Positions 14,731-24,109 of a stretch of 41,227 nt of DNA are shown piece after piece. The position numbers and the translations under genes are program-made. Source of the DNA: CAZQSL01 sp964595945 (lineage in GTDB: Bacteria; UBP15; UBA6099; JAJRTR01); the NCBI GenBank assembly GCA_964595945.1, contig CAZQSL010000018.1:1-41227 (forward strand), written 5' to 3'. The notes under the pieces are model-generated. The model searched no databases and was not told where the DNA came from. It saw only the letters and a program-made list of their open reading frames with translations. Numbering within the stretch: the stretch's first letter is position 1; each line of letters opens with the position of its first letter.

Positions 14731-17341
14731 TATGACATTGATGATTGCGGGAATTGATGAACTTATCGAGCATGTGAGTGTATTGCTGACCGATTATGAT
14801 CCGACCGACAAGGTTAAACTGAAGACGGCGAGGATAGCCGTCAACAATTACCTGATCGCCTCTGCGACTGCAGTGCAGCATGAGGCGGCGTTGCAGATGA
14901 GTGATCTGCTCGACCGGCTCGAAAAGGTCGAATGGCACAAAAGCGATGTGGTGCTGTACGAAATCATGAAGCTGTGCATCGACATCACGCGGGGAGTGAA
15001 GACCGGGAACTGGCCCGACAGGTTCAATCCGCCCAGGCATATTCTTTCGAAGGATGATATTCTGGAAATCGAGTCTCAGGTGGAACTCATCCGTGATCTG
15101 ATGGATTTTATTGACTGTGCCGATCTGCACAATATTCACGTGACGATTTCATTATGTGAAAAGGTGCTCGATTATCCCGGGATCAGCAATGCGATGTATG
15201 AATCGGCTTGCAGGCTTGTCGTGCTGTTGCAGACCGGATGCAACGGCGATGTGCAGATACGGGACCTTATGGACGACATCAGGACTGCCGCTTCTCACAT
15301 CGAGGACGCGCTTGCTGAAATGATAAACGAAAATGCGGCGTCAACGGGCGTTGCTTCCGGAGAAGCCCTGATCGAAGAAATCAAGGTCGTCGAGGTGGAG
15401 AAGGAAATCGAAGCGGCTGTGCAGGAATTGTATGCCGGGGCTGATCCGGCCCTGATCGCTCACAATATTGTCCCGGCATCAAACATCACAAGAAAGCCTC
15501 CCGCAGTGACATTTGATCCTGCCAACCCTGAATTGTGCGATTTCATTTCCGAGACCAGGGAATATCTCGAAAATGCCGAAGCCGCGCTTGTCGCTCTCGA
15601 AATGGACCCGGGGTGCAAGGGACTTGTAAACGAGATTTTCAGGTTTATGCACAATATCAAGGGGATTTCGGGATTCTTGCAGTTGCATGATGTTCAGGCG
15701 ATTGCTCATACGGCCGAGTCTCTGCTGTCAAAAGCCCGTGATGGAGCTGTCGAGTTGAGGGGTACTGTCGCCGAAGCCTGTTTCGAGACAATCGATCTTA
15801 TATCGAAAATTGTCGATAAAGTCAAACTTACCGTTGAAACGCACGTTGTGTACAAAACACCGTCAAACTATATGAAAGTCCTCGAAAAACTTGAGGGATT
15901 GCTCGTTGAGATTGAAACCCCGTCATTGCCCGACAAGGAGAAAATTATGCCTACATCAGTTGCGGATACGATTGTGACAAATCTGGATGATACTGCGAAA
16001 TCGCCGGTAGAGAGCTTCGATGAGGCTGGCATTTCCGCGGTTGACGCTGAAATGGCTGACACCGTGAAAGAGCAGAAGGTGTCTGCGACTGAACAGCAGG
16101 GTGGAAAAAACAGAATGGCAACCATGCTCAAGGTCAACGTGAGCCGCCTTGACAGTCTGATCGACGCGGTCGGCGAACTGGTGATCGCAAATGCCATGAT
16201 CATGCGGCAAAACGCGATCCTGATGCAGAAAATCCAGGAAAAGGACGTACTCGAAGAGGGCGAGGAGGATGCTGAAATATTCAGGATGATGCAGAGTACC
16301 AATCAGCTCGATACGATCACGCGTGACTTGCAGGAACTCGCCATGGGCATGAGGATGGTTTCACTCCAGAGCGTCTTTCAGAAAATGGCGAGAGTGGCAC
16401 GAGATATTTCAGCCAAGTCTTCGACCCCGGTGCAGTTTTTGTTTTCGGGCGAAGACACTGAAATCGACAGAAATGTCGTCGAGGAGATAACGAGTCCTCT
16501 TGTCCACATGGTGAGAAACGCCGTCGATCACGGCATCGAATCGGTGGAAGAACGCAAAAAGGCTGGCAAGAACGAGATCGGACATGTGCATCTTTCGGCT
16601 TCGCACGAAGGCGGCAACGTCGTGATCAGGCTTCAGGATGACGGCGCCGGGCTGAATACCAGAAAGATATTCGATAAAGCGGTCAAGCTGGGCATGATCG
16701 GACCCGATGATGATCTTTCTCCTCGCGAAATCCACAATCTCATTTTTCAGCCCGGTTTTTCGACTGCCGCGCAGGTGACGGATGTCTCGGGTCGCGGGGT
16801 GGGAATGGATGTCGTCAAGAGAAGCATCGAAAATCTGCGTGGAAAGGTCGAAATCCATACAGAGCCCGGAGAAGGTACGGAATTTGTCATCAGACTGCCG
16901 CTGACTCTCGCGATCATCGACGGTATGGAAGTCGTGGCGGGTGGAGAGTCTTATTTTATCCCCACGATCGCCATCCAGGAGTCGTTGCGCCCGGCGGCAA
17001 GTGATATTGTCACTGTCACCACCAGGGGTGAGATGATTTCCGTGCGCGGTTCGCTTGTGCCGCTGGTGAGGCTGAACAGGCTGCTGAATATCAAGAACGC
17101 CAAGGAAGACCCTTGCGACGCGCTGGTACTGATCATGGGTGAAAGTGGCGACAGCGACAATTTCGCCGTGATGGTTGATGATCTGATCGGACAGCAGCAG
17201 GTGGTGATAAAAAATCTCGGCAAGGTGGTAGGCCGTCCGCTCGGGATCACTGGCGGCGCCATCATGGGCGATGGGCAGGTGGCCCTGATCCTCGATCCCG
17301 CAGGGCTGCTGAAGCTTGCCGATACTATGGAAATGGCTTGA
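14717..17341 (+). CDS. cheA: chemotaxis histidine kinase CheA
   Basis: An 874-residue CheA, which autophosphorylates on an Hpt histidine and signals from chemoreceptors. Domains in order: a helical N-terminal region of about 260 residues of unknown role; an Hpt domain around 270-375 with His312 in M-H-N-I-K-G; an acidic linker; the dimerisation helices at about 466-560 (S-R-L-D-S-L-I-D-A-V-G-E-L-V); the ATPase domain at about 570-728 (N box R-N-A-V-D-H-G-I, G box D-D-G-A-G-L, G-R-G-V-G-M-D-V-V); and a CheW-like regulatory domain to the end. The Hpt is displaced far from the N-terminus compared with E. coli CheA. ATG 14717 is preceded by AAAGAGG. It overlaps the pseudo-receiver and is followed 15 bp later by CheW. 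Confidence 0.93.
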   Translation: MEQNDMTLMIAGIDELIEHVSVLLTDYDPTDKVKLKTARIAVNNYLIASATAVQHEAALQMSDLLDRLEKVEWHKSDVVLYEIMKLCIDITRGVKTGNWPDRFNPPRHILSKDDILEIESQVELIRDLMDFIDCADLHNIHVTISLCEKVLDYPGISNAMYESACRLVVLLQTGCNGDVQIRDLMDDIRTAASHIEDALAEMINENAASTGVASGEALIEEIKVVEVEKEIEAAVQELYAGADPALIAHNIVPASNITRKPPAVTFDPANPELCDFISETREYLENAEAALVALEMDPGCKGLVNEIFRFMHNIKGISGFLQLHDVQAIAHTAESLLSKARDGAVELRGTVAEACFETIDLISKIVDKVKLTVETHVVYKTPSNYMKVLEKLEGLLVEIETPSLPDKEKIMPTSVADTIVTNLDDTAKSPVESFDEAGISAVDAEMADTVKEQKVSATEQQGGKNRMATMLKVNVSRLDSLIDAVGELVIANAMIMRQNAILMQKIQEKDVLEEGEEDAEIFRMMQSTNQLDTITRDLQELAMGMRMVSLQSVFQKMARVARDISAKSSTPVQFLFSGEDTEIDRNVVEEITSPLVHMVRNAVDHGIESVEERKKAGKNEIGHVHLSASHEGGNVVIRLQDDGAGLNTRKIFDKAVKLGMIGPDDDLSPREIHNLIFQPGFSTAAQVTDVSGRGVGMDVVKRSIENLRGKVEIHTEPGEGTEFVIRLPLTLAIIDGMEVVAGGESYFIPTIAIQESLRPAASDIVTVTTRGEMISVRGSLVPLVRLNRLLNIKNAKEDPCDALVLIMGESGDSDNFAVMVDDLIGQQQVVIKNLGKVVGRPLGITGGAIMGDGQVALILDPAGLLKLADTMEMA

Positions 17342-17356
17342 AGCCTGGGAGGTATC

Positions 17357-17839
17357 ATGGAAACAACCGGAGCGATCATGGATATCATCGACTCGAAAGC
17401 CGTCGTGAAGGCTTCGCCGGTCGAATACCTGACTTTTGTCGTCAACAGGGAGCTGTATGGCATCAAGCTGACCCGCGTCAGTGAAATCATTCGTATGCCT
17501 CATATCACGCGCGTGCCTCATCTCAGGGATTACATCAAGGGCGTTATGAATCTGCGTGGCAAGGTCATCGCCGTATGTGATCTCAGAGTGAAATTCGACG
17601 GGGCAGGGCACGATTATACGGATGAAACATGCACGGTGGTGATCGACATCGATGATACTCCAGTCGGGGTGATCGTCGATAAGGTAATGGATGTTCAGAA
17701 TATTGAAACTGACAGTGTAAATACCATGCCCAATCTTGGCAGAAGCATAAATACGGAATTCGTCGAATTTACGGCAAAGGTCGGCGATGGCTATGTGCTT
17801 ATCATCGACATGAAAAAAGTCATTGAGTTGACTGACTGA
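17357..17839 (+). CDS. cheW: chemotaxis coupling protein CheW
   Basis: A 160-residue CheW that links chemoreceptors to the CheA regulatory domain. It shows the SH3-like fold signatures: Y-L-T-F-V-V-N-R-E-L-Y-G-I near 26-38, V-S-E-I-I-R-M-P, the G-V-M-N-L-R-G-K-V-I-A-V-C-D-L-R block near 62-77, and I-V-D-K-V-M-D-V near 102. The first 20 residues are a short extension. GGGAGG precedes the start, and the gene lies between CheA and the chemoreceptor in one operon, so these three probably form one signalling array. Confidence 0.93.
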   Translation: METTGAIMDIIDSKAVVKASPVEYLTFVVNRELYGIKLTRVSEIIRMPHITRVPHLRDYIKGVMNLRGKVIAVCDLRVKFDGAGHDYTDETCTVVIDIDDTPVGVIVDKVMDVQNIETDSVNTMPNLGRSINTEFVEFTAKVGDGYVLIIDMKKVIELTD

Positions 17840-17879
17840 TAGCAACTAAAAGATGTTCCATATAAAGGAGAGTGGCGTG

Positions 17880-20800
17880 ATGAGTACAAAAAAAAGAGAT
17901 GAAGAATTCGATGCAAGCGAAATCTTCACCGAAAACCCCAAAAAAGCCGGATTTGAGGGCGATCTGTCAAGGATTTTGAAAGCGGCGCGCGAAGGCCGTC
18001 TCGATATGCGGACGGATTCGGAAAAATATGACGGGACTGAAGCTGTCGCTGTGGAGGCAGTCAACCGCCTCATGGACATTTTTCAAAATAAGCAGGCGTG
18101 GTTTGAGTCTGTCCTCGATGCCGTTCCCTTCCCGCTTTCCGTCACGGATATGGACACGAAATGGACTTTCGTGAACCACCCGGTGGAAGCTATTCTCGGT
18201 AAAAAACGCTCTGACCTGATCGGCAAGAAATGCAGTAACTGGAATGCCGATATCTGCGGTACTCAACAATGTGGCATCAATGGTCTGCGAAAAGGTAAAC
18301 TCGTTACCGAATTCGCCCAGGATGGTAAAGAGTTCCAGGTCAATACCGCTTATGTGGTCGATGCAAACGGAGAGCGGATCGGTCATGTGGAAGTAGTCCA
18401 GGACATTACCGAAAAAGCACATGTCGCAACTTACCTGAATCAGGAAATCGCAAAAATCGCATCGAATGTCGAGATGATCGCCAATGGCAATATCTCGGTC
18501 GAAAACACCGTGGGCGAAGGGACGGAATACACAAAGGCAGAACGCGCAAATTTCGAAAAGATAGCATCGAGCATAAACATCCTTCGCGGCAACCTCGAAA
18601 TGCTGGTGTCTGATGTCCAGACTCTTTCGCTCGCAGCGGTCGAAGGCCGGCTCGAAGAACGTACTGATACGCTGAAGCACAAAGGGGATTTCAGGACAAT
18701 CATGAATGGAGTCAATGTTGCGCTTGACTCTCTGGTGTCGCATATCGACTCTATGCCATCGCCCGCCATGATTATCGATGAAAACATGACTATACGGTTC
18801 ATGAATAAAACAGGGGCCGATGTCATCGGGAAAACGAAAAAACAGCTGATCGGGACAAAATGTTACGATAGCTTCAAAACCTCGGATTGCCACACTGAAA
18901 GATGTGCGTGCACGCGCGCGATGAAAGGCAACAGGACCGTGTCAGGTGAAACATGCGCCAAGCCTGGCGACAAGACACTCGATATCTCATATTCAGGTGT
19001 ACCGCTCAAGGATGAATCAGGTAATATTATAGGCGCTCTTGAGATAGTGACGGACATCACCGCGATCAGGGCGGCCTCCCGGCTTTCCGATAAATTGACT
19101 GCATATCAGGACAACGAGGTAAACAAAGTGGTGCGCTGCCTCGAACTGCTGTCACAAGGCAATATGGACTTTTCGCTGGAACCGGATGATGCGGACAGTG
19201 ACACTGCTGATACCCGGAAGACATTCCAAAAGATATCGGATGCGATGAATTCGAGCGTTTGTGCGATCAAACAGCTCGTATCTGATGCCGGCACGCTCTC
19301 TACCGCCGCTGTCGAAGGCAAACTCGCGACGCGCGCCGATGCCAATAAGCACCAGGGCGATTTCCGCAAGATCGTCGAAGGTGTCAACAACACGCTCGAC
19401 GCCGTCATCGGCCCTNNNNNNNNNNNNNNNNNNNNNNNNNNNNNNNNNNNNNNNNNNNNNNNNNNNNNNNNNNNNNNNNNNNNNNNNNNNNNNNNNNNNN
19501 NNNNNNNNNNNNNNNTTTCCGCAAGATCGTCGAAGGTGTCAACAACACGCTCGACGCCGTCATCGGCCCTCTCAATGTCGCCGCCGATTATGTCGATCAT
19601 ATTTCCAACGGCGATATCCCGCCCAGGATCACCGACAGTTACAATGGCGACTTCAACGCCATCAAGAATAACCTCAACAAATGTATCGACGCAGTCAACG
19701 AACTCGTAAGCGACGCCGCCACGCTCTCGACCGCCGCTGTCGAAGGCAAACTCGCGACGCGCGCCGATGCCAATAAGCACCAGGGCGATTTCCGCAAGAT
19801 CGTCGAAGGTGTCAACAACACGCTCGACGCCGTCATCGGCCCTATCAACGAAGCTGCCGGGATACTTGACAAACTCGCTCAGAAAGACCTGACATGCAAA
19901 GTCACGGGAGAATATCTCGGCGACCATGCGAGAATCAAAGACAGCCTGAATTCCGCAATTGACAGTCTCAACGAAATCCTCGTACAGGTGAATGAAGCCG
20001 TCGATCAGATCAGAACGGCCTCGGACCAGATAAGCGCAAGCGCCCATGGAGTCGCCGACGGTGCTTCTCAGCAGGCAAGCTCGCTCGAAGAATTATCGGC
20101 AAGCATCGAAGAACTCTCCAGTATGACGAAGCAGAATGCCGAAAGTGCCGGCCAGGCTCAACTGCTGGCGAAAACCGCAAAAGAGGATGCAGAAGAAGGC
20201 AACAAATCCATGGAAATGATGAGCGCGGCGATCAGCGACATAAAAAAATCTGCCGACCAGACGTCGAAAATACTGAAAACCATCGACGAAATAGCATTCC
20301 AGACCAACCTCCTCGCACTCAATGCCGCAGTCGAAGCGGCGCGCGCCGGAGAAGCCGGCAAGGGATTCGCTGTAGTTGCCGGTGAGGTGAGAAACCTCGC
20401 CATGAGAAGCGCCGAAGCCGCGAAGAATACCGCGATCCTCATTGAGGGCTCTGTAAAAAGCACGGACAACGGGGTCAAAATTGCCGAAGAAGTCGCAAAA
20501 GCACTCGTCAACATTTCAAGTGGTTCAAACAAGGTTAATAACCTTGTCTCCGAGATCGCCGCGGCTTCAAGAGAACAGGCGACCGGCATCGCTCAGATCA
20601 ATACTGCGGTAGTCCAACTCGATTCCGTCACACAGTCCAATGCTTCCGCTTCCGAAGAATCCGCCGCTGCATCCGAAGAGCTGTCGTCGCAGTCAGGTCA
20701 GCTCGCGCAGATGGTGGCACAATTCAAACTGTCACAAACTTCGCCATTCAGCATAAGCATGGATATGCTGAAAGACCTCGACATGGGTATGCTGAAACAG

Positions 20801-20971
20801 CTTGTCATGCAGATGAAGGCCGGCAACTCGGGGGGCTCGGTCAATCATCCCAGAAAAATCACGGCGAAAGCAGTATCGTCGAATGGCGCGAATAAACGCA
20901 AAGTCCATAGCATGTCTGTGGCGGAAAATCTGATCCCGTTTGATGAAGACTCCAGTTTCGACAGCTTCTGA
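17880..20971 (+). CDS. soluble PAS/poly-HAMP methyl-accepting chemotaxis protein (interrupted by assembly gap)
   Basis: A chemoreceptor without transmembrane segments, so cytoplasmic. Order: PAS domain 1 (about 72-180), HAMP-like helices (185-290), PAS domain 2 (290-395), tandem poly-HAMP repeats of 91 residues, then the MA signalling coiled coil. The conserved hairpin tip (F-Q-T-N-L-L-A-L-N-A-A-V-E-A-A-R) is at about 20300-20345. Both PAS domains contain clustered cysteines (C-x6-C-x4-C in the first). The 100-N gap shifts the apparent frame, but sequence on both sides continues the same repeat, so this is one gene and not a broken one. Repeat spacing predicts at least 218 bp missing, which would give at least 1069 residues. 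ATG 17880 is chosen with AAAGGAG upstream. It lies 40 bp after CheW. Confidence 0.9.
19302..19843 (+). repeat. 273-bp tandem repeats encoding HAMP units, spanning the gap
   Basis: Bases 19302-19415 are identical to 19730-19843, and 19516-19570 matches the same unit again. The period between the two copies right of the gap is 273 bp (91 codons). Exact repeats of this length explain why the assembly broke here. Confidence 0.88.
19416..19515. other. assembly gap (100 N)
   Basis: Exactly 100 undetermined bases, the usual placeholder length. Keeping the 273-bp period requires a true gap of 218 + 273n bp, which also restores the reading frame. Confidence 0.97.
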
Positions 20972-20991
20972 GTCGCTGCCGCCGTTGATGT

Positions 20992-21059
20992 GTCCATTCC
21001 ATTCCATTTTACAGTTGAGAAAGCGGGGAAATCATACCCGCTTTCTCCAGGGAATGGAC
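20992..21059. terminator. two-tier hairpin between convergent genes
   Basis: An outer 9-bp stem (GTCCATTCC at 20992-21000 with GGAATGGAC at 21051-21059) encloses an inner perfect 11-bp stem (GAGAAAGCGGG at 21017-21027, CCCGCTTTCTC at 21037-21047). It lies between the chemoreceptor stop and the convergent glycosyltransferase stop, as expected for a bidirectional transcription stop, though T tracts are weak. Confidence 0.7.
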
Positions 21060-21071
21060 GAGGTTCAAGGG

Positions 21072-22742
21072 TCAATCCTGCGGACTGGATGATTTGCACT
21101 CTTTCTCAAGCGCCGTGTGGTCAATGCGGTAAATGTCCGCCGTACGGTCAGCGGCGCTGAACACTTTTTGTAGCGAATTACCGTGACGCATGATAAATGG
21201 AGTAAGGAACTTCTTGCCGCTTCCGAGATTGGACTGCCACCGTGTGCCGGCTGTGTCGTTGATGACATAGGAGTAATTGCCGTCGAGAAAATAATCACAC
21301 ATCACGCCATCATGTTCGGAAAAAGGATAAAAACGCCCCTGTCTGGATGAATGGTAAAAAACGACGGCTGGTTCGCGGGATGCGACGAGAGAGTCTGGCG
21401 GAGTATTGCCTCTCAGCCATTCGACAGCCTCGAAGAAACCGGTGTCAGGCTTCATGTTTCGGGCGAAAGTGGCAAGTTCGCCGTGATTGCCCGTGTTGGC
21501 CCGTATGCGTTGCGCCGCGGCAGGCATCGCACTCGTCACCATCAGCGCAACAAACGCGATGCGTATGATTGCGGCGCGTTTTTCGCACCCTTTCGAATAT
21601 GTCGTGATGCCTTCGAGTACCAGCCACCAGAATATGCCGAACAGCGGCAGGAACAGCCTGATGTCGAGCCAGTATGACGGCCACAGCATCGTGAGTCCGG
21701 AGTAGACAATCAGCAGTACGATCTCGAATGAAAGGCCGCGTCTGAGGATCGAGCGTATGAGGAAAAGCATGATGGATAGCGACAGGACGGCGAGCAGTGC
21801 GATGCCGGAGACTATGGCAAAGTTCTTTTGCCTGACTGCGGCTGATGGTACTTCGGTCAGCCTGAGATTGTGTTGCAGGGAATAACCGTCGATATATTTT
21901 TCGATCTGTCCGGCGGGCGGTACGATGAGTTGCGGGATTTCGAATAGAGCGACTGTGATGGTATTTTTGGCAGCTCTGACCGCGAGTCCTGCCGGTGTGA
22001 CTAAGCCTTCGTCATAGTTGTATGGGTCATTCAGCAGTATCTGATGTTTGTATGAACCTGACACGCCGGACTGGTTTTTGTCCGAGTGTATTATCCACGG
22101 CGCGGCTATAATGACAGCGATGAACGTGAAGAGCACGGCGCGTGCAAAGGCTTTTCGCATGAGCAGATATATGACAAGAGCCATAATCACGAATAAACCG
22201 GCGGAGCGAATCAGGAACAGGGACGCGGCCAGGATTGCGCCTGCGACGAACCGGCGACCGGATATCGTTTCGGGGAAAGCGCCGAGAATGGCGAGTGCGG
22301 TCATAAGTATCGCGCAGAAGGCGGGCTCCGATAAAACGGACCCGCTGAAATGTATGGCCGTAGCCGTAAGCGCCATGCAAAGCGTTGCGGCAAGAGCAGA
22401 TGCCGCGCTGCCGGATTGTGCCAGAAATATGACAGTCATCGCGGCAGCCCAGGCGGCAAAGGCGACAGACACGAATTTGAATGCGTGATAGTTTTCGCCG
22501 GTAACTGACGAGACAACGGCAAGGATCGCTGGATAAGCTGGGGGGTACTGTGTATGTGGTGGTGTGTCTGGCTCGTAGATATTGAGATAGCCGGAGTTAG
22601 CCGCGATGGACTTCGCAAGGAGCAGGTAGTGATAGTCATCGCTCCACAGTGGCGCCGGTCTGTATGAAAGGACTGCTAAAAGCAAAACAGCCGCGGCGGC
22701 CACCGCGGCTTTCATAATGACAGCTTTTGCTGAACGTTTCAT
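21072..22742 (-). CDS. GT39-like integral-membrane glycosyltransferase
   Basis: A 556-residue inner-membrane protein with a first helix at about 10-25, then a periplasmic loop carrying W-S-D-D-Y-H-Y, and many further helices to about residue 400, ending in a soluble C-terminal domain. This is the layout of GT-C glycosyltransferases of the ArnT/protein mannosyltransferase (GT39) group, where the acidic pair in the first loop (Asp-Asp of S-D-D-Y) is catalytic. These enzymes move a sugar from a polyprenyl-phosphate carrier to lipid A, a protein or another acceptor on the periplasmic face. The acceptor here is unknown. The open frame extends to 22883 inside the CheV gene, but ATG 22742 precedes the membrane helix and lies 36 bp after the CheV stop, so co-transcription with CheV is likely. 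Confidence 0.78.
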   Translation of the reverse strand: MKRSAKAVIMKAAVAAAAVLLLAVLSYRPAPLWSDDYHYLLLAKSIAANSGYLNIYEPDTPPHTQYPPAYPAILAVVSSVTGENYHAFKFVSVAFAAWAAAMTVIFLAQSGSAASALAATLCMALTATAIHFSGSVLSEPAFCAILMTALAILGAFPETISGRRFVAGAILAASLFLIRSAGLFVIMALVIYLLMRKAFARAVLFTFIAVIIAAPWIIHSDKNQSGVSGSYKHQILLNDPYNYDEGLVTPAGLAVRAAKNTITVALFEIPQLIVPPAGQIEKYIDGYSLQHNLRLTEVPSAAVRQKNFAIVSGIALLAVLSLSIMLFLIRSILRRGLSFEIVLLIVYSGLTMLWPSYWLDIRLFLPLFGIFWWLVLEGITTYSKGCEKRAAIIRIAFVALMVTSAMPAAAQRIRANTGNHGELATFARNMKPDTGFFEAVEWLRGNTPPDSLVASREPAVVFYHSSRQGRFYPFSEHDGVMCDYFLDGNYSYVINDTAGTRWQSNLGSGKKFLTPFIMRHGNSLQKVFSAADRTADIYRIDHTALEKECKSSSPQD

Positions 22743-22777
22743 CAAGCAGATTCCAGACCCGCGCAGGGCGGGAATAC

Positions 22778-23743
22778 TCAAATCGAATTTTTGACCGCGC
22801 CCATGATCAGCTTGTCGACCATCGGTATAAGCTTTTCGATTTCGTTTTTGGAAATGGCGGCATCGGCGCCTACCGACTCGCATCTTCGCAACGTCTGCTC
22901 GGAAATAAGCGACGAGAGGACAACGACGGGGATATCGGAAAATTGTGATTTGAGGCGTTTGCAGACAGTCAGTCCGTCCATTTGCGGCATTTCTATGTCA
23001 GTGACGACAATGTCGACCTTTTTTGTGGCAGGATCGGTGCTGCCGTTTGTACGCATCACGAATTCGTACGCATCGAGGCCGTTATTGAAGATAACGGTAT
23101 TTTTGTAGTTGTGCAGGTCGAGCAGCGCCCGGAGCATATTCCTGACGATCGACGAGTCGTCGGCGCAAACGATTTTCATGTCTTTGCGGTGATCTACGAC
23201 ATTCACCGCCGGTGTTTCAAATAGAATATCTTCGACTTTCTTCTGCCCGAAGAGAGTTGCTACGACCTTTTCGAGATCAAGTATCAGGATGACCCGGTCG
23301 TTGATGATAACTTCACCGATGATGTATTCCATTTCGAATGATTCGTTGATCGACTGGAGAGTATTCCATGAAATCCTGTGAATCCTGTTGACGCCGTCCA
23401 CAACGAATCCATGCTGTGCGTTGTTGAATTCGGTAATGATCGCTGCCCGGGGCATGGCGATATCCGATGCTTCCGGCTGATGGGTATGTTTTGTGAATCT
23501 CGACATCGACTCGAAGTCATAAAACACTTTCAGATCGACAATGGGGACAACCTTGTTGTGAATGTCGAGCGCTCCGAGCACTGCCTTGTCGGAAACCGGC
23601 GGGACTATGAGTTCGTTTTCTTCGAACCGGAGGATATGCTTGATTTTCAGCACATTGATACCGAAGCTCTGGGTGCCAAGATAAAACTCGAGAAGTTCTA
23701 CTTCATTAGTGCCGCTTTCCAGAAGAATATTCTGTTTTGCCAT
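22778..23743 (-). CDS. cheV: chemotaxis protein CheV (CheW-receiver fusion)
   Basis: A 321-residue fusion of a CheW-like coupling domain (about 14-165; F-Y-L-G-T-Q-S-F-G-I-N-V and L-G-A-L-D-I-H-N-K-V-V-P-I-V-D-L) and a receiver domain (about 188-315). The receiver keeps the acidic pair (C-A-D-D-S), phospho-acceptor Asp249 (V-V-T-D-I-E-M-P), the S-S-L switch position and a lysine in I-S-K-N. CheV couples receptors to CheA and acts as a phosphate-dependent adaptation module. It is on the opposite strand from the CheA-CheW-receptor operon about 2.8 kb away. No CheR or CheB gene is visible in this window, so CheV may supply adaptation for this array. GGGGAC lies before ATG 23743. Confidence 0.92.
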   Translation of the reverse strand: MAKQNILLESGTNEVELLEFYLGTQSFGINVLKIKHILRFEENELIVPPVSDKAVLGALDIHNKVVPIVDLKVFYDFESMSRFTKHTHQPEASDIAMPRAAIITEFNNAQHGFVVDGVNRIHRISWNTLQSINESFEMEYIIGEVIINDRVILILDLEKVVATLFGQKKVEDILFETPAVNVVDHRKDMKIVCADDSSIVRNMLRALLDLHNYKNTVIFNNGLDAYEFVMRTNGSTDPATKKVDIVVTDIEMPQMDGLTVCKRLKSQFSDIPVVVLSSLISEQTLRRCESVGADAAISKNEIEKLIPMVDKLIMGAVKNSI

Positions 23744-23925
23744 GTATTGTCCCCAATTATCAATTTGTTAACTCTAACATTTCCCGTCAAATTATTGTTC
23801 CTGCATCACTCTAACAATTTTCCACATTTAACGTCATTTTGCAATGATGGCGCAAAGTCATTCCTGGGAGCCGCTGATACTCAGTTGTGCGACGGTACCT
23901 GGAAAATTATTTGAATTTCCCTACC

Positions 23926-23957
23926 GGAGAAACCTTTTTCGAGAAAAAGGTTTCTCC
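23926..23957. repeat. perfect 15-bp hairpin
   Basis: GGAGAAACCTTTTTC (23926-23940) and its exact reverse complement (23943-23957) flank a 2-bp centre. The palindrome is followed by CTTCCAAAAAGCTTT. Its compact, symmetrical form suggests a dispersed intergenic repeat or a processing/termination hairpin. Confidence 0.75.
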
Positions 23958-24033
23958 GTGCCTCTTCCAAAAAGCTTTATACACTTAATTTTTCTCCAAA
24001 CTACTGTCCTGTCGCGCTATCGCACGGCGATAG

Positions 24034-24059
24034 GGAATTTCTATTGATATTCAGTATAT
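24034..24059. repeat. solo end of the dispersed intergenic repeat (copy C)
   Basis: These 26 bases match the right end of copy B with one difference and match the inverted left end of copy A. The matching body of the element is absent, so this is a solo terminal repeat. It abuts the terminator of the giant gene. Confidence 0.65.
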
Positions 24060-24061
24060 GA

Positions 24062-24085
24062 AAAGCGGGGCGGTTGCCCGCCCCG
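24062..24085 (-). terminator. intrinsic terminator of the FecR-barrel-giant protein operon
   Basis: Read on the minus strand, an 8-bp GC-rich stem (CGGGGCGG at 24085-24078, CCGCCCCG at 24073-24066) with a 4-nt loop is followed by CTTTTC. It lies about 25 bp after the giant gene's stop. Confidence 0.82.
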
Positions 24086-24109
24086 TCGGCGTGGTTGAGA
24101 TGTGATGTG

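Larger units (their letters stand above)
23744..24109. other. intergenic region between CheV and the giant secreted protein gene
   Basis: Both flanking genes are on the minus strand. The right part is the 3' flank of the giant gene with its terminator; the left part should hold the CheV promoter, which I cannot place with confidence (a TTGACG lies about 35-40 bp before the CheV start but no good -10 follows). The region also carries a long perfect hairpin and one end of the dispersed repeat, listed separately. Confidence 0.5.

Noticed and set aside
16409..17845. Open frame of 478 codons on the minus strand
   Set aside because: Antisense to the conserved CheA and CheW domains. It is histidine/aspartate-rich in the way typical of reverse readings of Asp/Val-rich genes.
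17853..20971. Chemoreceptor as a frameshifted pseudogene
   Set aside because: The frame change coincides exactly with the 100-N placeholder, and the repeat period restores the frame if the gap is 218 + 273n bp.
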